Origin: CAYJRR01 sp964372275 [NCBI: uncultured bacterium]
Lineage (GTDB): Bacteria; CAYJRR01
Direction: 5' to 3'
Length of the DNA stretch: 14,155 nucleotides
Assembly: GCA_964372275.1 (NCBI GenBank)
Contig: CAYJRR010000118.1
Span: 1-14,155 of the forward strand
In this document: positions 1 through 6,414 of the stretch, piece by piece
Layout of the letters: every line of letters begins with the position of its first letter
How positions within the stretch are numbered: position 1 is the first letter of the stretch
Program-made: the position numbers and the translations under genes
The notes under the pieces: generated by a model
What the model saw: the letters and a program-made list of their open reading frames with translations, nothing else
Databases searched by the model: none
What the model was told of the DNA's origin: nothing

Positions 1-540
1 CCGGCGGCGGCGGGCTCGCTTCCCGGCCAGTCGGTGCCGATGTTGGGGGCCGGGGACCGGGCCTACGCCGCGGGGGACCTCGAGCGCGCCGAGGCACTCT
101 ACGCCAGGGCCATCGAGACGGAGCCCGAGTCGGCGGAAGCGCGCTTCCTGCGCGCCCGGGTGCGGCTGGAGCGGGGGGACCTCGACGGCGCGGAGGCCGA
201 TCTCGCAGACAGCCGCCGCCTGCAGCCGTCGCACTGGGAGGCGTTGTGCCTGACCGGCGTGCTGCGCGAACGGCAGGGCCGCCGCGAAGAGGCGGCGGTC
301 GCCTTCCGCGAAGCGGCGCAGCTCGCGCCGCGCGAGCTCGCGCCGCGCAACAACCTCGCCTTCCTGGCGTTGCTCGAGGGCCGGCCCGAGGAGGGCTACC
401 GGCTGTTCGACGACCTTTCGCGCGAGTTCCCGCAATCGACCCGGGTCTGGAACAACCTGGCGCTCGCGGCGGAGCGTCTGGGTCGGACCGCCGACGCCGC
501 ACGGGCACGGGACCGCGCCCGCGATACGGCAGGAGAGTAA
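1..540 (+). CDS. TPR-repeat protein, 5' partial
   Basis: The frame is open from base 1 to the TAA at 538-540, so the gene probably begins upstream. A GTG at 34 is possible, but the sequence before it has no ribosome-binding site, and the codons before it read as an Ala/Pro/Gly-rich linker. The visible part is almost entirely tetratricopeptide repeats, about five units of 34 residues. The TPR pattern of small residues with a helix-breaking Pro at unit ends recurs (AYAAGDLERAEALYARAI, RLERGDLDGAEADL, RERQGRREEAAVAFREAAQL, ALLEGRPEEGYRLFDDL, AERLGRTADAARARDRA). TPRs form superhelical scaffolds for protein-protein contacts. No catalytic domain, signal peptide or membrane segment is visible in this fragment, and the missing N-terminus could carry one. 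The partner and role cannot be told. It is followed by 218 nt of non-coding sequence, so it is probably the last gene of its own unit. Confidence 0.85.
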   Translation, partial: PAAAGSLPGQSVPMLGAGDRAYAAGDLERAEALYARAIETEPESAEARFLRARVRLERGDLDGAEADLADSRRLQPSHWEALCLTGVLRERQGRREEAAVAFREAAQLAPRELAPRNNLAFLALLEGRPEEGYRLFDDLSREFPQSTRVWNNLALAAERLGRTADAARARDRARDTAGE

Positions 541-569
541 GTCGGGGTGGCCGTGCGGCCCTCGCAGCG

Positions 570-583
570 GCGGTCGCGACCGC
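570..583. repeat. 14-bp perfect palindrome in the intergenic region
   Basis: The sequence GCGGTCGCGACCGC is its own reverse complement. It lies in the 218-nt gap between the TPR gene and the lipoprotein gene. Its core has half-sites CGGTC/GACCG separated by 2 nt, the same arrangement as the palindrome at 1732-1743. Palindromes of this size occur by chance in DNA this GC-rich, so an operator role is only a suggestion. I see no convincing promoter, RNA gene or small ORF elsewhere in 541-744. Confidence 0.25.
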
Positions 584-744
584 GACCGAGGCCCGTTGCG
601 TGCCACTTGATCGCGCGAACCACGGCGCTGCCGCCCCGAAGCAACTGACTGGGACGACCCCCTCGACGAGGCAACGCTGGACTCCCGCGCTCGCCCCTGC
701 TATGTCCCGCGCGGCTCCGCGGTCGAATGCGGCGGCGATTCAAC

Positions 745-750
745 GGGAGA
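745..750 (+). promoter_or_regulatory. ribosome-binding site of the six-cysteine lipoprotein gene
   Basis: GGGAGA lies 8 nt before the ATG at 759. This purine-rich site selects the 759 start over the long upstream open frame and over the in-frame ATG at 771. Confidence 0.6.
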
Positions 751-758
751 ATTCGGTG

Positions 759-1655
759 ATGCGTACGGCGATGAGAGTGGCGGTGGTACTGGCGATGGCG
801 GCTGCGGCGTGCTCGCGGCCCGCGGGGAGCGGTGCGGGCGCGCCGGCGGGCGGCGGCCATCCGGCCTGCGCCGGCGGAACGGTCGACCTGCAGAAGCTCT
901 CCGGCGACTGGATCGCCTCGCAACCGGTCGTCCAGCCGGAAGGGGTCTTCGCCCCGAACCAGTATCGCATCCGCTTCGAGACACCGGCCGCCGACGGGAC
1001 GGTCAAGGCGGCGCTCGCCTGGCGTCTCGACAGCCGGCCGTTCTCCGGGTCGATCACCAAGAACGCGCTCGGGGCGGAGCTGGCGCTGCTCGAGGAGATG
1101 GCCCCCGAGGTGATCGAGCAGCTCAAGAAGGCCAACAACCAGGACCCCAACCTGCCGATGCGCGCCGCCGTCCGGATCAGCCCCGCCGAGACCGGGTGCG
1201 TGCTGTCGGTGGTCGACAATTTCCAGACGTTCGTCGGCGAGAAGGTGATCGAGAAGACCTCGCCGATCGGCACGCTCAAGCTGGTCCCCGCGCCGGCCAC
1301 GCCGGTCCTGTCGTTCACCCGCTGCACCGGGATGAAGGCGGTCTACTTCGACGGCAAGGCGGACGACGACGGGGGCCCGGTCACGATCGCCGCCGGCAAG
1401 GCGGTGCCGGTGAAGGCCGAGGGGGACCCGGCGCTGATCCCCGCGGGATGCACGCCGAGCGCCGATCTCTACGTCGACGGCGGCCGCGTCGCGGAGAAGA
1501 TCGCCGGAGCCAAGGACAAGGACGCAATCGCCTACACCGGCGAGGTCATCCTCGCCGCCGGCCCGCCGCACGGCGTCGAGATCCACGTCTTTGCCGACTG
1601 CGGCGAGGAGCGGAAGTTCGTCGCGTCGGCCTGCAACATCGCCTTCGCCGAGTAG
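759..1655 (+). CDS. uncharacterised lipoprotein with six further cysteines
   Basis: A 298-residue protein whose family I do not recognise. It starts MRTAMRVAVVLAMAAAAC, a short basic N-region, a hydrophobic stretch and then Cys18, which looks like a signal-peptidase II site although the lipobox (AAAC) is weak. A Gly/Ala-rich linker (about residues 20-40) follows. The mature chain has six more cysteines (37, 147, 189, 231, 281, 292), an even number consistent with three disulfides in an exported protein. The part starting LSGDW (48-51) with alternating beta-like segments recalls lipocalin-type barrels. Residues 180-298 read as a second all-beta unit. Both structural remarks are inference. The start at 759 is chosen for its ribosome-binding site and because the signal sequence follows directly. 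Non-coding sequence lies on both sides, so it is probably a single-gene unit. Confidence 0.8.
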   Translation: MRTAMRVAVVLAMAAAACSRPAGSGAGAPAGGGHPACAGGTVDLQKLSGDWIASQPVVQPEGVFAPNQYRIRFETPAADGTVKAALAWRLDSRPFSGSITKNALGAELALLEEMAPEVIEQLKKANNQDPNLPMRAAVRISPAETGCVLSVVDNFQTFVGEKVIEKTSPIGTLKLVPAPATPVLSFTRCTGMKAVYFDGKADDDGGPVTIAAGKAVPVKAEGDPALIPAGCTPSADLYVDGGRVAEKIAGAKDKDAIAYTGEVILAAGPPHGVEIHVFADCGEERKFVASACNIAFAE

Positions 1656-1731
1656 GCGTCGGCCGCGATCCGGCCAGATCCGCACCGCGGGCGGTATCCG
1701 TATCCGGCCCGATCCGATACCGGGTCCGGGT

Positions 1732-1743
1732 CGGTCCGGACCG
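1732..1743. repeat. 12-bp perfect palindrome upstream of the fusion gene
   Basis: CGGTCCGGACCG is a perfect palindrome about 70 nt before the GTG at 1811. A second inverted repeat (CGGTATC 1692-1698 with GATACCG 1716-1722, 17-nt loop) lies just upstream. The whole 1656-1810 gap is rich in short ATCCG/CGGAT words. It could be an operator or part of a weak terminator for the preceding gene. Chance is a real alternative at this base composition. Confidence 0.25.
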
Positions 1744-1772
1744 CTCGAGTCGGATGCCGAAATGGACTCCGG

Positions 1773-1802
1773 TCGACCCGGGTACGGAAACCTTCGTACA
1801 AT
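1773..1802 (+). promoter_or_regulatory. putative sigma70-type promoter for the transferase-dehydratase fusion
   Basis: TACAAT at 1797-1802 matches a -10 box. TCGACC at 1773-1778 is a partial -35, with an 18-nt spacer. Transcription would begin about 6-8 nt after the -10, which is at or within a base or two of the GTG start codon (1811). The message would then be leaderless or nearly so. In agreement, no Shine-Dalgarno sequence is visible before that GTG. Confidence 0.4.
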
Positions 1803-1810
1803 CCGGCTGA

Positions 1811-4756
1811 GTGCCGAATTCCTCGACGATTCCGTACGCGCCGATCGCCGCCGCCGCCGCGACCTTCGTCGGCGCGCTGCTGCTGACGCCGATGGTGATC
1901 GCGGTCGCGACGCGGCGGGGACTGGTCGCCAAACCGCGCGCCGACCGCTGGCACAAGCGACCGACGGCGCTGTTCGGCGGGATTGCGATCTTCGTGCCGG
2001 TCGCGCTGGCCGGGCTTGCGCTGCTTCCGTGGACGGCTCCGAACGCCGGAATCCTTCTGGGCGCGCTGCTCGTCTTCTCCGTCGGCTTGGTGGACGACAT
2101 GCTCCACATCAAGCCGTCGACCAAGCTGATCGGCCAGATCGCGAGCGCCTGCGTGCCGGTCCTTTTCGGCGTGCACGTCGGCTTCCTGGAGCAGGCGTTC
2201 CTGTTCGTGCCGATCACGATCTTCTGGATCGTGGCGATCACCAACGCCTTCAACCTGATCGACAACATGGACGGGCTCTCCGCCGGGGTGGCGGCGATCA
2301 GCAGCCTGTTCGTGGTGCTGTTCGCGCACGCCCTCGGTGACGCCGACACCGTCCTGCCGGCGCTGATCGGCGGCGCCGCCGCCGGATTCCTCCTCTTCAA
2401 CTTCCATCCGGCCAAGGTCTTCATGGGGGACTGCGGCTCGATGACCTTGGGGTTCCTGCTCGCCTGCGCCTCGGTGATCGGGACCTGGCAGCAGGCGTCG
2501 AACCTGCTGCTGATCCTGATCGCCCCGGCGCTCTTGCTCGCCGTGCCGATCTTCGACGCGGCGCTGGTCACGGTCCTGCGCACGTTGCACGGGCGGCCGG
2601 TCTCGCAAGGGGGGCGCGATCACTCCTCGCACCGGCTGGTGGCGCTCGGCCTCACCGAACGGCAGGCGGTCCTCACGCTCTACGGCGTCTGCGCCGTCTT
2701 CGGACTGACGGCGCTTGCGGGGTTCGTCTCCCAGATGTTCGTGGTGGCGGTGGTGGCCATCCTGCTGGTGGTCGGGACCTTCTTCTTCGGCGTCTTCCTG
2801 GGGCAGGTTCCGGTCTACGAGCCGGTGACCGATGGCGCGGGGTTGCCCGCCGGACCGTCCACGAGCCGCCAGCCGGCGCTGATCGGGACGATCGTCTTCC
2901 ACAAGCGGCGGATCGCCGAGGTGGCGATCGACTTCCTGCTGATCTGCGCCGCCTACGCGGGCGCCTTCCTCCTCCGCTTCGACGGGAGGATCGCCCCCGC
3001 CGACCAGGCGATCATCGTCCGCACCCTCCCCATCCTGATCGTCGCCAAGATGTCGGCCTTCTTCCTGTTCGGCGTCTACCGGGGGGTCTGGCGGTACGTC
3101 GGGATCCACGACGCGCTGAACCTCACCAAGGCGGTGCTCGCCGGCTCGATCGCCACGGTCGTCGCGCTCCTGCTCGCCTACCGGTTCGAGGGGATGAGCC
3201 GGTCGGTCTTCGTCCTCGACGGACTGCTCCTCCTCTTCTTCGCGTCGGGAACGCGCGTGTTGCTGCGCGTCTTCCGGGAGCTCGTCGTCGGCGCCCGCGC
3301 CAACGCGCGCCGGGTGCTGGTGGTCGGCGCCGGAGACGGCGGCGAGATGCTGCTCCGCGAGATCCGCAACAGTCCGCAACTGGGGATGACGGTCGTCGGA
3401 CTGATCGACGACGATCCCGAGAAGCACGGCCGCGAGGTCCACGGCGTGGCGGTCCTGGGCGGTCGCGCCGATCTCGCCGAGGCGGCGTCGAGGACCGGGG
3501 CGGAGGAGATCCTGATCGCCATCCCGTCGGCCTCCGGGGCGGTGCTGGCGGAGCTGTCGGCCGCTTGCGCGGCGACCGGCCTTCCCTACCGCACGACCCG
3601 GCGGGCGACGGAACTGGTCGACGGGCGGGTGACGGTCGCGGCGCTTCGTGAGCTCGACGTGCTCGACCTGGTCCAGCGGCATCCGACGCGGATCGACGAC
3701 GCGCGGCTGCGATCCGCCGTCGAAGGCCGCACGATCGCCATCCTCGGTTGCGGCGGGACGCTCGGCCGCGCGCTCGCCAGACGGGCGCTCGACTTCGGAC
3801 CGCGGCTCCTCCTGCTCGTCGACCGTGACGACAACGCGCTGGTGGAGCTGCAGGAGGAGCTTCCCGCCGGCGCGCCGGTGAAGCTCGCGCTAGCTGTGGT
3901 GGAGAACGGTCCCTACATCGCCACGCTCCTGCAGACGCACCGGATCGAGACCGTTTTCCACGCCGCCTCGTTGAGCCAGGGGCCGCTCCTGGAGGAGAAT
4001 CCGCTCCCCGCGGCGCGCGTCAACGTACTCGGTGTGCGGCAGGCGCTGGACGCGGCGCTGCAGGCGGGGGTCGGGACGTTCGTCCTCGTCTCCAGTCGCC
4101 GCGCCGGCGACACCGCGACCGTGCACGGCGTCTCGCGACGGATCGCAGAGCGGATCGCCGCCGGCTTCTCCGGAGCCCGGATGCAGGTGCACGTCGTCCG
4201 GCTCGGAAAGGTCCTCGGCAGCCGAGGCGGATTCCTCGCGCGCTTCCGCGAGCAGGCGCTGCGCGGAGGACCGATCCTCCTGTCCGAGATGGCGGCGACG
4301 CGATACCTGCTGGCGTCGGAGGTCGCCGCCAACACGCTGCTGCTCGCCGCCGCGCCGCGCGAGCGGCGCGCGGACCGGGAGGTCGTGATGGTCCCGGAGG
4401 GGGGACGCCAGGTCCCGCTCGCCGAGATCGCCTCGGCGGTGGCGCGCTGGGCGAACGCCGCCGGACGGACGGAGCGCGCGGTGGCGGTCACCGCGGTGGG
4501 GCTACGCCCCGGCGAGCGCCTGCGCGATCCGGAGCCGGAGGGCGCCGTCTCGGCGGTGGAGCCGGGACTGCTCGGGTTCACGCCGCTGGACGGCGGCTCC
4601 TCCTCGCCGCTGGCGCCCGCCGTCGACGCGTTGGACGACGCGGTCCGTGCCGGAGACCCGACGCGCGTCCGCCAGATCCTGTGCGAGCTCTATCCGTCGC
4701 TGGCGAGCGGGCCCAAGCCCACGGACGCGGGAAACGTCGTTCCGCTCCGCCGATAG
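1811..4756 (+). CDS. fused polyprenyl-phosphate sugar-1-phosphate transferase (WecA/TagO type) and FlaA1/CapD-like dehydratase module
   Basis: A 981-residue two-part membrane protein. Residues 1-335 are a multi-pass transferase of the MraY/WecA/TagO family, which attaches a sugar-1-phosphate from a UDP-sugar to undecaprenyl phosphate at the cytoplasmic membrane. All family motifs are intact: VDD (94-96), NAFNLIDNMDGL (145-156), FMGDCGS (204-210) and GGRDHSSHRL (267-276). After a linker (336-360), residues 361-490 form about four membrane segments typical of FlaA1/CapD proteins. A first Rossmann unit follows (VVGAGDGG, 504-511), then the second SDR-type Rossmann fold (LGCGGTLG, 645-652). In this second fold the usual S-T-D-K and (Y/M)-G-x-x-K positions read S-S-R-R (761-764) and H-G-V-S-R (772-776), so dehydratase activity is doubtful. 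The GTG at 1811 is the first start after the putative promoter. The two halves are normally separate genes of O-antigen, capsule or exopolysaccharide pathways. Confidence 0.92.
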   Translation: MPNSSTIPYAPIAAAAATFVGALLLTPMVIAVATRRGLVAKPRADRWHKRPTALFGGIAIFVPVALAGLALLPWTAPNAGILLGALLVFSVGLVDDMLHIKPSTKLIGQIASACVPVLFGVHVGFLEQAFLFVPITIFWIVAITNAFNLIDNMDGLSAGVAAISSLFVVLFAHALGDADTVLPALIGGAAAGFLLFNFHPAKVFMGDCGSMTLGFLLACASVIGTWQQASNLLLILIAPALLLAVPIFDAALVTVLRTLHGRPVSQGGRDHSSHRLVALGLTERQAVLTLYGVCAVFGLTALAGFVSQMFVVAVVAILLVVGTFFFGVFLGQVPVYEPVTDGAGLPAGPSTSRQPALIGTIVFHKRRIAEVAIDFLLICAAYAGAFLLRFDGRIAPADQAIIVRTLPILIVAKMSAFFLFGVYRGVWRYVGIHDALNLTKAVLAGSIATVVALLLAYRFEGMSRSVFVLDGLLLLFFASGTRVLLRVFRELVVGARANARRVLVVGAGDGGEMLLREIRNSPQLGMTVVGLIDDDPEKHGREVHGVAVLGGRADLAEAASRTGAEEILIAIPSASGAVLAELSAACAATGLPYRTTRRATELVDGRVTVAALRELDVLDLVQRHPTRIDDARLRSAVEGRTIAILGCGGTLGRALARRALDFGPRLLLLVDRDDNALVELQEELPAGAPVKLALAVVENGPYIATLLQTHRIETVFHAASLSQGPLLEENPLPAARVNVLGVRQALDAALQAGVGTFVLVSSRRAGDTATVHGVSRRIAERIAAGFSGARMQVHVVRLGKVLGSRGGFLARFREQALRGGPILLSEMAATRYLLASEVAANTLLLAAAPRERRADREVVMVPEGGRQVPLAEIASAVARWANAAGRTERAVAVTAVGLRPGERLRDPEPEGAVSAVEPGLLGFTPLDGGSSSPLAPAVDALDDAVRAGDPTRVRQILCELYPSLASGPKPTDAGNVVPLRR

Positions 4757-4763
4757 GTCGTCC

Positions 4764-4769
4764 TATCAT
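4764..4769 (+). promoter_or_regulatory. putative -10 box of the heme-protein operon
   Basis: TATCAT lies in the 41-nt gap after the fusion gene, about 29 nt before the ATG at 4798. No good -35 is visible (the closest is TTCCGC at 4740-4745). A GGGGA ribosome-binding site (4788-4792) precedes the ATG by 5 nt. It would drive the three heme-protein genes; read-through from the gene upstream is equally possible. Confidence 0.35.
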
Positions 4770-4797
4770 CGCGCTCGGTCGCCACCGGGGGACGTGA

Positions 4798-6024
4798 ATG
4801 CGCATCGGTCTCGGGATCGCCGTCGTCGTCGGTCTCGCCGGCTGCACCAAACAACGCGAGTCGCCGCCGACCTACTACGCGTCGGTGGCCCCGATCATCG
4901 CCTCCGAGTGCCGCAGCTGCCACCTCGCCGGGGGGATCGCCCCCTTCGCGCTCGAAACCTACGATCAGGCGTACGCCTACCGCTCCCTCATCCGGTCGGC
5001 CGTCGCCGAGCGGACGATGCCGCCGTGGGGCGGGGACGACTCCGGACGGTGCCAGACCTTCCAGGACGACAAGTACCTCTCCGACGACGAGGTGGCGACG
5101 ATCGTCGACTGGGTCGACGGCGGCGCGAAGGAGGGGGATTCATCGGTCGGCGAACCGGAGACCCCCGAGCCCCCCGCCCTTCCGCGCGTCGACGCCGTGG
5201 CGATGTTGAGCACGGCCTACACGCCGGTCACCGATCCGGTCGACGACTACCGCTGTTTCGTCGTCGACCCGGAGGTCGAAACCGACGCCTTCGTCACCGG
5301 GTACGAGGTGCATCCCGGCGACGCGCGCGTCGTCCACCACCTGATCCTCTATTCGGTCGATTCGGCGGGAGAAGCCTCCGCCGCCGCGCTCGACGCGCAG
5401 GACGCCACGCCGGGCTACGACTGCATCGGCGAGCTCGGCTTCGTCCCCGAAGCGTGGCTCGCCGGCTGGGTGCCGGGGGACCGGGTGACGATCTTCCCCG
5501 AGGGGACCGGCCTGCGGATCACCGGCGGGCGGCGGCTCGTGTTGCAGGCGCACTACAACACCGCGCAGGGCGCCTTCCCCGACCAGACGTCGATCGACCT
5601 GATGATCGACTCGGCGGTCGAGGACGAAGCCCGGATCGTCCAGCTTCCGGTCGATCTCGGCGCCGGGATTCCGCCGGGCGAGAGCTACGTGGAGGTGTCG
5701 GAGGCGTTCTCGCTGGCCGCCTTGCCGTTCGACGCCACCCTCCACTCGATCATCCCGCACATGCACAAGCGGGGACGAACGATGAAGGTCGAGCGGGAGG
5801 ACGGAGGAGACACGGCGTGCCTGCTCGACGTCCCGCGGTACGATTTCAACTGGCAGGCGACCTACCGGTTCGACGATCCGTTGCTGCTCCAACAGGATGC
5901 CGACGTGAGCATCCGCGTCACCTGCGGATACGACACGACCGACGACACCGAGCCGGTGCAGTGGGGCGAGGGCACAGGCGACGAGATGTGTCTCGCCGTG
6001 GCCTACATCAGCCGCAACCCGTGA
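4798..6024 (+). CDS. c-type cytochrome fused to a PHM/DBM-type copper monooxygenase, lipoprotein
   Basis: A 408-residue exported lipoprotein: a hydrophobic signal ends in LAGC with Cys16 as the lipidation site. Residues 25-112 are a small cytochrome c domain with a CRSCH heme site (C38, C41, H42) and a TMPPW segment whose Met74 is a plausible axial ligand. After a Pro/Glu-rich linker (about 113-130), residues 131-408 resemble copper type II, ascorbate-dependent monooxygenases (peptidylglycine alpha-hydroxylating and dopamine beta-monooxygenase). All six expected copper ligands have counterparts: H180-H181, H252 (in AHYNT), H321 and H323 (HMH) and M397 (in GDEMC). Animal enzymes take electrons from ascorbate. 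The built-in heme may be the electron donor here, which is inference. The substrate is unknown. It is the first gene of a three-gene heme operon, with 13 nt to the next start. Confidence 0.88.
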   Translation: MRIGLGIAVVVGLAGCTKQRESPPTYYASVAPIIASECRSCHLAGGIAPFALETYDQAYAYRSLIRSAVAERTMPPWGGDDSGRCQTFQDDKYLSDDEVATIVDWVDGGAKEGDSSVGEPETPEPPALPRVDAVAMLSTAYTPVTDPVDDYRCFVVDPEVETDAFVTGYEVHPGDARVVHHLILYSVDSAGEASAAALDAQDATPGYDCIGELGFVPEAWLAGWVPGDRVTIFPEGTGLRITGGRRLVLQAHYNTAQGAFPDQTSIDLMIDSAVEDEARIVQLPVDLGAGIPPGESYVEVSEAFSLAALPFDATLHSIIPHMHKRGRTMKVEREDGGDTACLLDVPRYDFNWQATYRFDDPLLLQQDADVSIRVTCGYDTTDDTEPVQWGEGTGDEMCLAVAYISRNP

Positions 6025-6030
6025 GGGAGG
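6024..6030 (+). promoter_or_regulatory. strong ribosome-binding site of the small cytochrome gene
   Basis: AGGGAGG lies 7 nt before the GTG at 6038 and overlaps the last base of the preceding stop codon. It fixes the non-ATG start and supports co-transcription with the monooxygenase gene. Confidence 0.65.
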
Positions 6031-6037
6031 AGAGACC

Positions 6038-6403
6038 GTGACCGCCGCGCGCAGGATCTTGTTGGTCGCCGTACCGTTCGCGCTCGCCTGCCCGGGACTG
6101 GGGGACGAGTCGGCCGGCGACGTCCCGGACCGGCCGACCTGGGACGAGCACATCCAGCCGATCATGGACGACCACTGCGTCCTGTGCCACGGCGAGAATC
6201 CGGTGGGCGGCGCCCCCTCGGGTTTCCGGCTCGATCAGTACGCCGACGAGGGATCGGTCGACGGCGGGTTCACGATGGGGGAGCGGATCGAGGCGAGGGC
6301 CTCGGACGGCAGCCCCTCGTTCATGCCCCCCGGCGAGACGCTCGACCCCACCTCGCGGGAGACGATCTCGAAGTGGGTCGACATCGGAAAGCCCGAGAAC
6401 TGA
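6038..6403 (+). CDS. small monoheme c-type cytochrome, putative lipoprotein
   Basis: A 121-residue protein starting at GTG. The N-terminus (MTAARRILLVAVPFALAC) is a short signal peptide with Cys18 at a probable lipidation site, though the lipobox is not ideal. One heme site, CVLCH (C47, C50, H51), follows a WDEHIQPIMDDH segment. This spacing is common in planctomycete-type and other small environmental c-type cytochromes. Met96 in SFMPPGE is a likely axial ligand, and the end (SRETISKWVDIGKPEN) is the usual closing helix of such a domain. It also resembles the heme domain of the upstream protein (MPP segment, closing W-V-D helix), which suggests a shared origin. The likely role is electron shuttling in the periplasm or at a membrane face between its two neighbours. 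It lies 13 nt after the monooxygenase gene and 11 nt before the next. Confidence 0.85.
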   Translation: MTAARRILLVAVPFALACPGLGDESAGDVPDRPTWDEHIQPIMDDHCVLCHGENPVGGAPSGFRLDQYADEGSVDGGFTMGERIEARASDGSPSFMPPGETLDPTSRETISKWVDIGKPEN

Positions 6404-6414
6404 CGAGCCGACAC

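Noticed and set aside
246-758. Upstream extension of the lipoprotein frame
   Set aside because: The extension overlaps the TPR gene out of frame and reads as Arg/Ala-rich shadow. The signal sequence and ribosome-binding site place the start at 759.
396-1685. 429-codon minus-strand frame over the lipoprotein gene
   Set aside because: No signal, domain or ribosome-binding site, and Arg-rich shadow composition. The plus-strand lipoprotein has a coherent signal sequence and ribosome-binding site.
1532-3682. 716-codon open frame on the minus strand opposite the fusion gene
   Set aside because: Its translation is low-complexity, Arg/Asp/Gln-rich and without domains. The plus-strand protein carries a full set of family motifs. 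It is a GC-driven shadow.
4647-6041. 464-codon plus-strand frame overlapping the fusion and monooxygenase genes
   Set aside because: Arg-rich shadow without motifs. The overlapping frame holds the heme and copper ligand motifs.
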